NCBI RefSeq assembly: GCF_014203355.1
Contig: NZ_JACHIR010000001.1
Span: forward strand, 310,001-374,000
Direction of reading: 5' to 3'
Source of the DNA: Kutzneria kofuensis
GTDB lineage: Bacteria > Actinomycetota > Actinomycetes > Mycobacteriales > Pseudonocardiaceae
DNA length: 64,000 nt
The notes beneath the pieces were generated by a model that ran no database searches, was not told the DNA's origin, and saw nothing but the letters and a program-made list of their open reading frames with translations. Below are positions 56,913-64,000 of this stretch, one piece after another (position 1 is the stretch's first letter; each line of letters opens with the position of its first letter). The position numbers and the translations under genes are program-made.

Positions 56913-57863
56913 GTGAGCGAAGTTCCTCTCCTGGACACAGATCTTGCTGCCGCGCGCGGCGGGGACGACGCCGCGTTCACGCGACTCGTGCAGCCGTTGC
57001 GCGGCGAGTTGCACGCGCACTGCTACCGGATGCTGGGCTCCACGCACGACGCCGACGACGCCCTGCAGGACGCGCTGCTGCGCGCGTGGCGAGGCCTGGG
57101 CGGCTTCGAGGGGCGCAGCTCGCTGCGCTCGTGGCTGTACACGGTCGCCACGCGCGCGTGCCTGGACATGGTGGACGGCCGCAGCCGCCGCGCGTTACCG
57201 ATGGACTTCACCGGGGACGAGGCGTGGCTGGGGCCGTATCCGGACGCGCGATACGAGCAGCGCGAGGCCGTCGAGCTGGCGTTCGTCGCCGCTCTGCAGC
57301 ATTTGCCCGGCAACCAGCGGGCGGCGCTGCTGCTGTTCGAGGTGCTGGGCTTCTCCGCCGCCGAGATCGCCGACGTGATGGCGACATCGACGGCGTCGGT
57401 GAACAGCGCCTTGCAACGGGCCCGCGCGATCGTGACCGACAAGATTCCGGCGGCGAGCCAACAGCAGACCTTACGGAAGCTCGGCGACGCCCGGGTGCGG
57501 GAAATCGTCGCCGAATACGCCGGCGCGCTGGAACGCGGTGACGCCGACGCGTTGCTGGCGCTAATGACCGAAGACGTCACCTGGTCGATGCCGCCCATGA
57601 CGGAGTGGTACACGGGGCGGGAGTCCGTGATGGACTTCGCGGTGCGGGTGCCGCTCGGCTCCTGCGGCAGCTGGCGACATCGGAAAGTGACCGCGAACGG
57701 ACAGCCCGCGGTGGCGTTCTATCTCCGGCACGACGGCGACGGCCCCCATCTGGCCTGGTCGATCACCGTGCTGACGCTGCGCGACGACAGGATCGCGGAG
57801 TTGACCTCGTTCCTCGGCGCGGAGCATTTCCCTTTGTTCGACCTGCCGAACGAGTTGAGCTGA
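56913..57863 (+). CDS. sigG: ECF sigma factor with SnoaL-like C-terminus (SigG-type)
   Basis: A 316-residue extracytoplasmic-function sigma factor. Region 2 is HCYRMLGSTHDADDALQDAL (about residues 35-54) and region 4 LPGNQRAALLLFEVLGFSAA to MATSTASVNSALQRARAIV (about 135-175). A C-terminal SnoaL-like domain (about 195-316) is fused on, as in SigG/ECF41-like factors, and may sense a ligand in place of an anti-sigma factor. No anti-sigma gene adjoins it. The GTG at 56913 is the start. Confidence 0.88.
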   Translation: MSEVPLLDTDLAAARGGDDAAFTRLVQPLRGELHAHCYRMLGSTHDADDALQDALLRAWRGLGGFEGRSSLRSWLYTVATRACLDMVDGRSRRALPMDFTGDEAWLGPYPDARYEQREAVELAFVAALQHLPGNQRAALLLFEVLGFSAAEIADVMATSTASVNSALQRARAIVTDKIPAASQQQTLRKLGDARVREIVAEYAGALERGDADALLALMTEDVTWSMPPMTEWYTGRESVMDFAVRVPLGSCGSWRHRKVTANGQPAVAFYLRHDGDGPHLAWSITVLTLRDDRIAELTSFLGAEHFPLFDLPNELS

Positions 57864-57936
57864 GAACCACCGCCTGACGGTGTCCTTACAAGCGACTGAT
57901 AGACATGACACTCCGAACGTGAGGGGGTTGTCCGGC

Positions 57937-59736
57937 GTGAACGAGGAAGCCACGCATCCCGACATCAATTGGCGTCGAGTCCGCCGGATCGGGTACGTGG
58001 TGGCAGCTGTCATCGTCGCGGTCCCGCTCATCGCGTTCGGCATCACCTACGCCGCGGTCGGCGCGCCCGATCCGAAGGCGGTCGCCGACCAGCAGCAGAC
58101 CGTGACCCTGTTCTACGCCGACGGCTCCGTGATGACCACGATCGGCCCGAGCACCGGCGGCACCCGCACCGTGGTCCGGATCGAGCAGATCCCGCCGGTC
58201 GTGCGGCACGCCGTCGAGGCCGCCGAGGACGAGGGCTTCGAGACCAACATCGGGCAGGGCGGCATCAGCACCCAGTTCGTGCGGCTGGCCACCGGCGAGG
58301 ATGCCCAGTCGCCGCCCCAGCAGTGGGTGCAGCTGGTGCGAGCGATCAAGCTGGGCCAGCAGCAGTCCAAGGACGACATCCTGGCCGGCTACCTGAACCT
58401 GGTGTACCTCGGCCGCGGCGCGTACGGCATCCAGGCCGCCGCGCAGGCGTACTTCGGCAAGGACGTGGGCCAGCTCGACGCGTCCGAGGCCGCGTTCCTG
58501 GCCGGCTGCATCGACCAGCCGGCGCGGGACGAGGACGACAAGTGGACCGAGCAGCAGTGGTCGCACGTGCTGGACCGGATGGTCGCCAACGGCTGGCTCG
58601 GCCAGGACGAGCGGGCCCGGTACCCCAGGCCGCCCAAGCCGATCCCGCCCACCAGCGGCTCGCTGCCGCCGGCGCGGACGTTCATCGTGCGGCAGGTGCT
58701 GGCCGAGGCCAAGGAGCAGGGCTTCGACGAGGACGCCCTGCGGCACAGCGGGGCGCAGGTGCACACCACCATCGACCCCAAGGCCCAGGCCATGGCCGAG
58801 GTGGCAGCGCAGTCGTTGAAGTCGGCCGACCCCGACGTCGGCGCCGCGCTCGTGTCGATCGACCCCGGGACCGGGGCGATCGTGTCCTGGTTCGGCGGCG
58901 ACAACCCCGAGCAGGCCATGCCCGACACCGCCGACACGGCCGCCCAGCCCGGCCCCACCTTCCAGCCGCTGGTGCTGATGGCCGCCGTGCGGGCCAACCC
59001 CCAGATCAACCTGTCCACCCAGTACAACGGCACCAGCCCGGTGGTGGTCGGCGGCGTCCAGGTGAAGAACTTCGGCGGCGCCGACTGCGGCCCGCAGTGC
59101 GCCGTCGCCGACGCCATGAAGAACAACACCAACACGGTCTTCTACAAGATGACCGACGACATCGGCCCGTCCCAGGTGCGCAACGCCGCCTTCACGGCCG
59201 GGATCGCCCCCACCCAGATCATCGGCGGCAAGTCCGGTCCCGCCCTCGTCTCCAGCGACGGCAAGCAGACCGCCGACATCATCGGCTCGGGCGGCTACCC
59301 CGTCCGTCCCCGGGACATGGCGCAGGCCTACGCCACCTTCGCCGCCGGCGGCAAGTACACACCCGCACACTTCATCACCAGCATCATCGGCACCGGCGGC
59401 AATGCCGTCTACGACGTCAAGGCCAACCCGAAGAGCGTGCCCACGCAGGTCTTCGAGCCGGCCCAGGCCCAGCTCGTCACCCAGTCCCTGCTCAGCGGGC
59501 CCGGCCTGGAGGGCGGCCGCCAGGTGGCGTCCAAGGCCGGCGCCACCGAGTTCCTCGACTCCCCCGACAACTCCGACGCGTGGGCCGTCGGCTACACCCC
59601 CCAGGTGGTCACCGCCGTCTGGGTCGGCCACCGCAAGGACCTCGCGCCGATGAAGGAGGGCGTGGACGTCCCCACCGGCATCTGGCAGCGCTACATGAAC
59701 GCCTACCTGCGGGACAAGCCGGCCTCCCAGTTCTAG
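57937..59736 (+). CDS. Class A penicillin-binding protein homologue lacking catalytic transpeptidase motifs
   Basis: About 599 residues: a short cytoplasmic tail, one TM helix (about 20-42), a GT51 glycosyltransferase-like domain and a transpeptidase-like domain. All three transpeptidase motifs are changed: SxxK is Pro340-TF-Gln343 (QPGPTFQPLVL), SxN is Asn397-T-Asn399 (KNNTNTVFYKM) and KTG is Lys533-Ala-Gly (VASKAGATEFL). The GT51 core is also shortened: Glu97-Asp98 (AAEDEGFETN) runs straight into QGGISTQFVRL, leaving out about 25 residues. It is probably non-catalytic. The GTG at 57937 is preferred; GTGs at 57919 and 57880 are in frame. Confidence 0.85.
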   Translation: MNEEATHPDINWRRVRRIGYVVAAVIVAVPLIAFGITYAAVGAPDPKAVADQQQTVTLFYADGSVMTTIGPSTGGTRTVVRIEQIPPVVRHAVEAAEDEGFETNIGQGGISTQFVRLATGEDAQSPPQQWVQLVRAIKLGQQQSKDDILAGYLNLVYLGRGAYGIQAAAQAYFGKDVGQLDASEAAFLAGCIDQPARDEDDKWTEQQWSHVLDRMVANGWLGQDERARYPRPPKPIPPTSGSLPPARTFIVRQVLAEAKEQGFDEDALRHSGAQVHTTIDPKAQAMAEVAAQSLKSADPDVGAALVSIDPGTGAIVSWFGGDNPEQAMPDTADTAAQPGPTFQPLVLMAAVRANPQINLSTQYNGTSPVVVGGVQVKNFGGADCGPQCAVADAMKNNTNTVFYKMTDDIGPSQVRNAAFTAGIAPTQIIGGKSGPALVSSDGKQTADIIGSGGYPVRPRDMAQAYATFAAGGKYTPAHFITSIIGTGGNAVYDVKANPKSVPTQVFEPAQAQLVTQSLLSGPGLEGGRQVASKAGATEFLDSPDNSDAWAVGYTPQVVTAVWVGHRKDLAPMKEGVDVPTGIWQRYMNAYLRDKPASQF

Positions 59737-61883
59737 CGCCACCAGGGCCGGTGCCGCTGGGCCGCCACCACCCCGGCCGGCTCCACCAGCTCCATCAGCC
59801 TCGGGGTCACGTGCTTGAGGTGCTCACCCACCCAGAGCGCGGTCGACAGGTCGGGCACGGTCGTCCCGTTGGGCAGGACGGGCTCGCGCAGCTGGGGCGG
59901 CGCGAGCATGGGGACGCCGCTGTGGTCGGCGCGGTCCAGACGGGACGCCAGGTGGTCGAACCAGGCGGCGACCTGGCCGGCGTGGTCGCCGAGTTGCTGG
60001 CGCAGCGGGTCGGGTTCGCCGGGAGCGGCCGGCAGCCCGGCCAGGGAGTGCGCGGTGAGCCGGGCCCGCAGGGCGCCGGCGACGAGCCGCCACAGGTACT
60101 CCTTGGGCACCCGCTTGGTGCCCTGCTCGGCGAGGAAGCTGCGCAGGGCCTCGTCGAGCCGGATGCCGGCGGCGATGGCCGCGGACGCGGCCGGGGCGTC
60201 GGCCCGCAGGCCGAGCGCCCAATGGGCGGCGTCGGAGAGGTAGAGGCCGCCGGTGCGGAAGGCGTCGGCGAGGTCGTCGGCGACGAGCGAGCCGGCCCCG
60301 CGCGGCCAGAACAGCACGCCGACAACGAAGCTCACGGCACAGCCGATCGCGACGTCCTCGATCCGCACCACGCCGATCTCCCAACCGGCCGGCACCAGCA
60401 GGTTGAACAGGATGCACACGACCAGCGTGAACGCGGCCTGGCCGGCGGCGAACGGCAGCACGGCCGGGGCGTACGCGGCGATGAGCACGGACAGCGGCAG
60501 CGCCGTCCACAACGCGGCGGTGCTGGAGCCGATGGCGATCAGCAGCGCGGCGCCGATGACAAAGCCGACGACGGTGCCAAGCAGCGCCCGCAGCACCGTC
60601 GAGCCGGTGGACGCGGCGCTGGTGCGCAGCACCGACAGCGTGCCGAGCACCACCCAGAAGCCGTGCTCCACGCCCGTCAGATCGGCGACGGCGACGGCGG
60701 CCGCCAGCGCGATCGCGCCCCGCGCGCTGTTCAGGAACCACACGGACCGCGGGTTGGCGTGCCGTGACACGGCGTTCGCGACCGTCGTCAGGCCGGCGAG
60801 GCGGCTCTCGCTGAGGGTGGGATCCGTGCCGTACCAACGCCTGCGGCCGTTGGACACGATCGCCGGGTCGGCGCGGTGCGAGGCGATGAGGGCGTCCGCC
60901 AGCGCCGTGTGCGCGGCGACGGCCGCCGTGCGCGCGTGGAACGACAGGTGCACGGCCGCTCCGAATTCCGCGCTGTCGCTGCGCAGTCGGCGCAGGTGCT
61001 CCACGCTGTCGGCGAGGCTGCGCTCCAGACAGTCCAGCTCCGGCTTGGTCGGCTCCCCTTCCAGCAGCGCGGCGACGTCCCGCAGCACCGTGGCGGTGTC
61101 CGCGAGCAGGCGGCGCTCGACCTCGTCGATGTGCGTGAGGTCGTCGTACTCGCTGAGGCTGTCGCAGATCACCGAAGTGCACCACTCCAGCAGCCCCACC
61201 AGGCTGTCCAGGGCCTGGTCGGCCGCGGCGAGACCGGTCGGCCGGTACGGCGTCGAGGTGAAGGTGCTCAGCAGGTTGTGCTTGCAGTCCAGCGAGCGCT
61301 GCCGGTACTTCGGGTCCCGGTCGCCGCGCAGCGCCGCCCCGAGCTGGTCCGCCAGCGCCCGGGCGTTCCTGGCCACGGCCAGCCGCAGCTCCGCCCCCGG
61401 CGGCTTCGGCGACAGCAGCAGCACCGCCACCGTGCCGACGATCGACGCCAGCCACCAGCCCGCCAGCCGGGCCGGCACCATGTCCATCGCCCCCGGCGAG
61501 GCCGCCGGCAGCACGTACGCCAGCAGCGCCGCCGTGCTCCCCGACGCCGCGTTCGGACCGCCGACGCCCGCGAACAACACCACGAACACCACCGGCAGCG
61601 TCACCACCGTCGCCAGCACCACCGAGGTGTTCACCGCCGTGCCGATCACGATCAGCACACTGCCGGCCAGCGCCAGCCCCAGATGCGCCACGACCTTGTC
61701 CCGTGCCCGGCCGCCGAACGCCGCCAGCACCAGCGTCGCGAACCCGCCGAACGCCGCGAACGTGGCCACCTGGAGGTCGCCGAGCACCCCGTAGCAGAAC
61801 GCGAACAAGCCCGGCACCACCAGCGTCGCGCGCACCGCGCGCAGCGCCGCCGGCGTCGACCACAGCCGCTGCAAGCTGGTCAT
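59733..61883 (-). CDS. FUSC-family membrane protein
   Basis: A 716-residue protein with two sets of about six transmembrane helices (residues about 20-160 and 385-520), each followed by a long cytoplasmic helical domain, the layout of the aromatic-acid exporter/FUSC family. It probably exports an organic acid or other toxic anion. The ATG at 61883 is chosen. Its stop overlaps that of the convergent PBP-like gene. It is 65 bp after a TetR gene on the same strand. Confidence 0.85.
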   Translation of the reverse strand: MTSLQRLWSTPAALRAVRATLVVPGLFAFCYGVLGDLQVATFAAFGGFATLVLAAFGGRARDKVVAHLGLALAGSVLIVIGTAVNTSVVLATVVTLPVVFVVLFAGVGGPNAASGSTAALLAYVLPAASPGAMDMVPARLAGWWLASIVGTVAVLLLSPKPPGAELRLAVARNARALADQLGAALRGDRDPKYRQRSLDCKHNLLSTFTSTPYRPTGLAAADQALDSLVGLLEWCTSVICDSLSEYDDLTHIDEVERRLLADTATVLRDVAALLEGEPTKPELDCLERSLADSVEHLRRLRSDSAEFGAAVHLSFHARTAAVAAHTALADALIASHRADPAIVSNGRRRWYGTDPTLSESRLAGLTTVANAVSRHANPRSVWFLNSARGAIALAAAVAVADLTGVEHGFWVVLGTLSVLRTSAASTGSTVLRALLGTVVGFVIGAALLIAIGSSTAALWTALPLSVLIAAYAPAVLPFAAGQAAFTLVVCILFNLLVPAGWEIGVVRIEDVAIGCAVSFVVGVLFWPRGAGSLVADDLADAFRTGGLYLSDAAHWALGLRADAPAASAAIAAGIRLDEALRSFLAEQGTKRVPKEYLWRLVAGALRARLTAHSLAGLPAAPGEPDPLRQQLGDHAGQVAAWFDHLASRLDRADHSGVPMLAPPQLREPVLPNGTTVPDLSTALWVGEHLKHVTPRLMELVEPAGVVAAQRHRPWWR

Positions 61884-61948
61884 TCGCCGAGCATATTTCC
61901 CGTCCCGGCCGAAGCACACGGTTCATCGCGCCCGGAACGGGCGTCCGT

Positions 61949-62590
61949 TCAGTCCAACCGGAACGGGCCGTCGGCGGACAGGCTGTCGGCATCCTCGGCC
62001 GGCAACGGCGGCAGGGGGCCGGTCGGGGTGCCGCGGAGCAGGTCGGCGAGCAGCACGAGGTAACGCCGCCAGCCGGCGCGGTCGTCGAACGGGATGGTGG
62101 CGGCGACCATGGCCAACAGCCGGGGCAGGTCGGCGGCGGCAAGGTCTGGGCGCACGCTGCCTTGTTCCTGTGCACGGGCGAGCAGGGCGCCGAGCCGATG
62201 GAAGAATGTCCGGGTGAGGTTGTCGGCGGCGGTGAGCCGCCGGGTGGTGATGACGACGCGCAGGTGCTGAGCGCGGATTTCCAGCGCGGCCTCGAAGCAG
62301 CGGAGCAGACCGCGCAATGCGTCGGGGTCGGCGTCCGCCTCGTCGAGGAGGGGAGCCACGTGTTCGTGATAACGCTCGCGGACCACGGCGGCGATCAGGT
62401 CGTCCTTGCTGGGGTAGTGCCGGTACAGGGTGGCGGGGCCGACGCCGGCGCGGCGGGCGATCTCCTCCAGCGGGACGTCGTGCCGGCCGGCGGCGAACAC
62501 GTCCTCGGCGACGGCCAGGATGCGCTCGGCGTTGCGCCGGGCGTCCGTGCGGGGAGCCCGCTGACCTGCGGAGTTCCGTGACACCGGCAC
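61949..62590 (-). CDS. TetR-family regulator
   Basis: A 213-residue repressor with an arginine-rich lead-in and helix-turn-helix AERILAVAEDVFAAGRHDVP, LEEIARRAGVGPATLYRHYP (about residues 21-60), SKDDL following. It is divergent from the P450 gene across an 82-bp gap with a near-perfect palindrome, and upstream of the FUSC gene on the same strand, so it may control both. Confidence 0.87.
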   Translation of the reverse strand: MPVSRNSAGQRAPRTDARRNAERILAVAEDVFAAGRHDVPLEEIARRAGVGPATLYRHYPSKDDLIAAVVRERYHEHVAPLLDEADADPDALRGLLRCFEAALEIRAQHLRVVITTRRLTAADNLTRTFFHRLGALLARAQEQGSVRPDLAAADLPRLLAMVAATIPFDDRAGWRRYLVLLADLLRGTPTGPLPPLPAEDADSLSADGPFRLD

Positions 62591-62606
62591 GCGGCGATGC
62601 TAGCAC

Positions 62607-62622
62607 TGATAGCGCGCTCTCA
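62607..62622. promoter_or_regulatory. Palindromic operator candidate between TetR and P450 genes
   Basis: TGATAGCGCGCTCTCA: a 16-bp palindrome with one mismatched pair and a perfect AGCGCGCT core, centred in the divergent gap, in the size range of TetR sites. Confidence 0.5.
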
Positions 62623-62672
62623 CTTTTGCTAGGCTTTTCTGAGAGTTCACTACCGCTTCTGGGGGCGCCCCG

Positions 62673-63824
62673 ATGACCACTCCCCTCGAGATGGCCCGCG
62701 ACCGCTTCGACCCCTCGCCCGCCCTGCGCGAGGTGGCGGCCCGCCCCGGCCTGCCCCGCATCACCTCGCTGTTCGGCCCGGCCCGGCTGGCCGTCCGGCA
62801 CGAGGACGTGCGGACCGTCTACGGCAACTCCGTCGAGTTCAGCAACGGGATCCAGTCGCGGTTGCAGGGGACCGAGGACGTCGGCTTCATCCTCGGCTAC
62901 GACCCGCCCGCGCACACCCGCCTGCGGCGGATGCTCACCCCCGAGTTCACGCTGCGCCGGATGCGGGCCATGCGCCCTCGCGTCGTCGAGATCGTGGACT
63001 CGGCGTTGTCGGCGATGGCCGCCGCCGGTCCTGGCGTGGACCTCGTCGCCGAGTTCGCGCTGCCCGTGCCGTCCCTGGTGATCTGCGAGCTGCTCGGCGT
63101 GCCGTACGAGGATCGGGCCACCTTCCAGCGCCTCACCAGCCGGCAGCTGGACTTCGCCGTGCCGCTGGCCGAACGCACCCAGGCCGGCGAGGAGATGGGG
63201 CAGTACCTGGCCGGGCTGGTCGAGCGGCACATGCGGGCGCCGGGCGAGGACGTGATCGGCACCCTGATCACCCTGCACGGCGACGACCTGTCGTTCGCGG
63301 AGCTGGTCGGCCTGGCCAACATGCTGCTGATCGCCGGCCACGAGACCACGTCGAACATGCTCGGCCTCGGTTCGCTGCTGCTGCTGGAGAATCCCGCGCA
63401 GCTGGCCCTGCTGCGGGACGACCCGGACGTGGTCGAGGGCGGCATCGAGGAACTGCTCCGCTACCTGTCGGTCGTCCACTTCGGCGTCCCGCGCGAAGTC
63501 GTCACCGACCTCACCGTCGGCGGCACCGCCCTCACCGCCGGCGAGCTCGTCCTGTGCTCGATCATCCTCGCCAACCGCGACCCCGCCCTCGTCCCCGACG
63601 CCGACCGCTTCGATGTCACCCGCAAACCCATGCCCCACCTCGCTTTCGGGCACGGCATCCACCACTGCGTCGGCGCTCCGCTGGCCCGCCTGGAGATGTC
63701 CGTCGCCTTCCCCGCGCTGCTCCGGAGGTTCCCCGGCCTGCGCCTCGCGGTGCCGTCCGCGGAGATCGAGTTCCGCACCACCAGCCCCGTCTACGGCGTC
63801 CAGGCCCTGCCCGTGGCCTGGTGA
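62673..63824 (+). CDS. Cytochrome P450
   Basis: A 383-residue soluble bacterial P450. The I-helix oxygen motif is AGHETTSNM (about residues 225-233), the ExxR pair is in EELLRYL, and the haem loop FGHGIHHCVGAPLAR has the thiolate Cys332. It resembles CYP105/CYP107-type monooxygenases of secondary metabolism or xenobiotic oxidation. No ferredoxin is adjacent. Regulation by the divergent TetR is likely. Confidence 0.93.
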   Translation: MTTPLEMARDRFDPSPALREVAARPGLPRITSLFGPARLAVRHEDVRTVYGNSVEFSNGIQSRLQGTEDVGFILGYDPPAHTRLRRMLTPEFTLRRMRAMRPRVVEIVDSALSAMAAAGPGVDLVAEFALPVPSLVICELLGVPYEDRATFQRLTSRQLDFAVPLAERTQAGEEMGQYLAGLVERHMRAPGEDVIGTLITLHGDDLSFAELVGLANMLLIAGHETTSNMLGLGSLLLLENPAQLALLRDDPDVVEGGIEELLRYLSVVHFGVPREVVTDLTVGGTALTAGELVLCSIILANRDPALVPDADRFDVTRKPMPHLAFGHGIHHCVGAPLARLEMSVAFPALLRRFPGLRLAVPSAEIEFRTTSPVYGVQALPVAW

Positions 63825-63952
63825 GGCTCGTCCTCGAGCCGGTCCGGTCCTCCCCGCCGGACACGGCCATCAGGCCGGCAAGCCTGCGTAGTGCCCTCCG
63901 GTGAAACCGGTCTGACACCGCCGCGGAACCGCCGGCCGGAACCGTGCGGGGC

Positions 63953-64000
63953 ATGACAACCACCGGCAACGCATTCGTGCACCACGACGAGCGCTCGGGC
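63953..64000 (+). CDS. Possible start of a gene running off the window
   Basis: An ATG at 63953 opens 16 codons, MTTTGNAFVHHDERSG, to the window edge, after a GCGGGG that could be a weak ribosome site. It is too short to identify. Confidence 0.3.
   Translation, partial: MTTTGNAFVHHDERSG

Overview
The window is about 70% GC with very dense, mostly co-directional small operons, GTG/TTG starts, several leaderless promoters, an Rpf-like protein, a conservon, an AfsR/SARP-type regulator, F420-type oxidoreductases and a secreted cholesterol oxidase. Together these point to a filamentous actinobacterium, most likely in the Pseudonocardiales (Kutzneria/Amycolatopsis-like). The genus is inference; the actinobacterial origin is secure. 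I saw no rRNA, tRNA or CRISPR array.

Layout. (1) 1-4110: a steroid C/D-ring degradation block: a divergent SDR, then echA20-ipdA-ipdB-ipdC, the same order as the KstR2-type cholesterol genes of mycobacteria, followed by a PNPOx-like flavoprotein. (2) 4218-5635: two tandem secreted trypsin-like proteases. (3) 5724-9566: a mobile-DNA patch. A DUF222/HNH endonuclease gene (frameshifted) with an SOS-like box lies between two inverted copies of a 120-bp palindrome. The second copy is split by an IS5-family element, and an IS701-family element then landed exactly at the IS5 junction. (4) 9655-17033: aldo/keto reductase, the uracil-DNA-binding glycosylase UdgX, DoxX, an Rpf-like protein, an SRPBCC protein, ClpP, an MpaB-type oxygenase, an LLM oxidoreductase and a GntR regulator. 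(5) 17190-20879: an S-adenosylhomocysteine riboswitch in front of metH. (6) 20978-33950: an AfsR-like regulator, a secreted protein, a tryptophan-to-anthranilate operon (kynA-kynU-formamidase) with an Lrp regulator, a GT39-like mannosyltransferase, and the proline catabolic pair with a PucR regulator.

(7) 33931-37732: a small accessory block with two tiny coupled proteins, a DUF218-like protein, a winged-helix regulator, a duplicated leader encoding a conserved micro-peptide, a decayed macro-domain gene and a phosphoribosyltransferase. (8) 37781-44638: an iron-box-controlled siderophore reductase, a three-gene conservon without its GTPase, and an acetate-type symporter pair. (9) 44643-53258: a frameshifted membrane gene, a diaminopentanoate-dehydrogenase-like protein, an AhpD-like protein, a secreted cholesterol oxidase under a perfect KstR box, a TetR/cupin/hydrolase group, and a Na+/H+ antiporter fused to a UBP zinc finger. 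(10) 53310-64000: an LpxA-like acyltransferase with a TetR regulator, truncated haemoglobin, a third S1 protease, DinB, a SigG-like sigma factor, a class A PBP that has lost all transpeptidase motifs, an FUSC protein, and a TetR/P450 pair.

How it works together. Cholesterol can be oxidised outside the cell by ChoA (KstR box at 49018) and its C/D rings opened inside by EchA20/IpdABC. Tryptophan and proline are each degraded by a compact operon with a divergent dedicated regulator. MetH is tied to the activated-methyl cycle by an RNA switch that should open its ribosome-binding site when S-adenosylhomocysteine accumulates.
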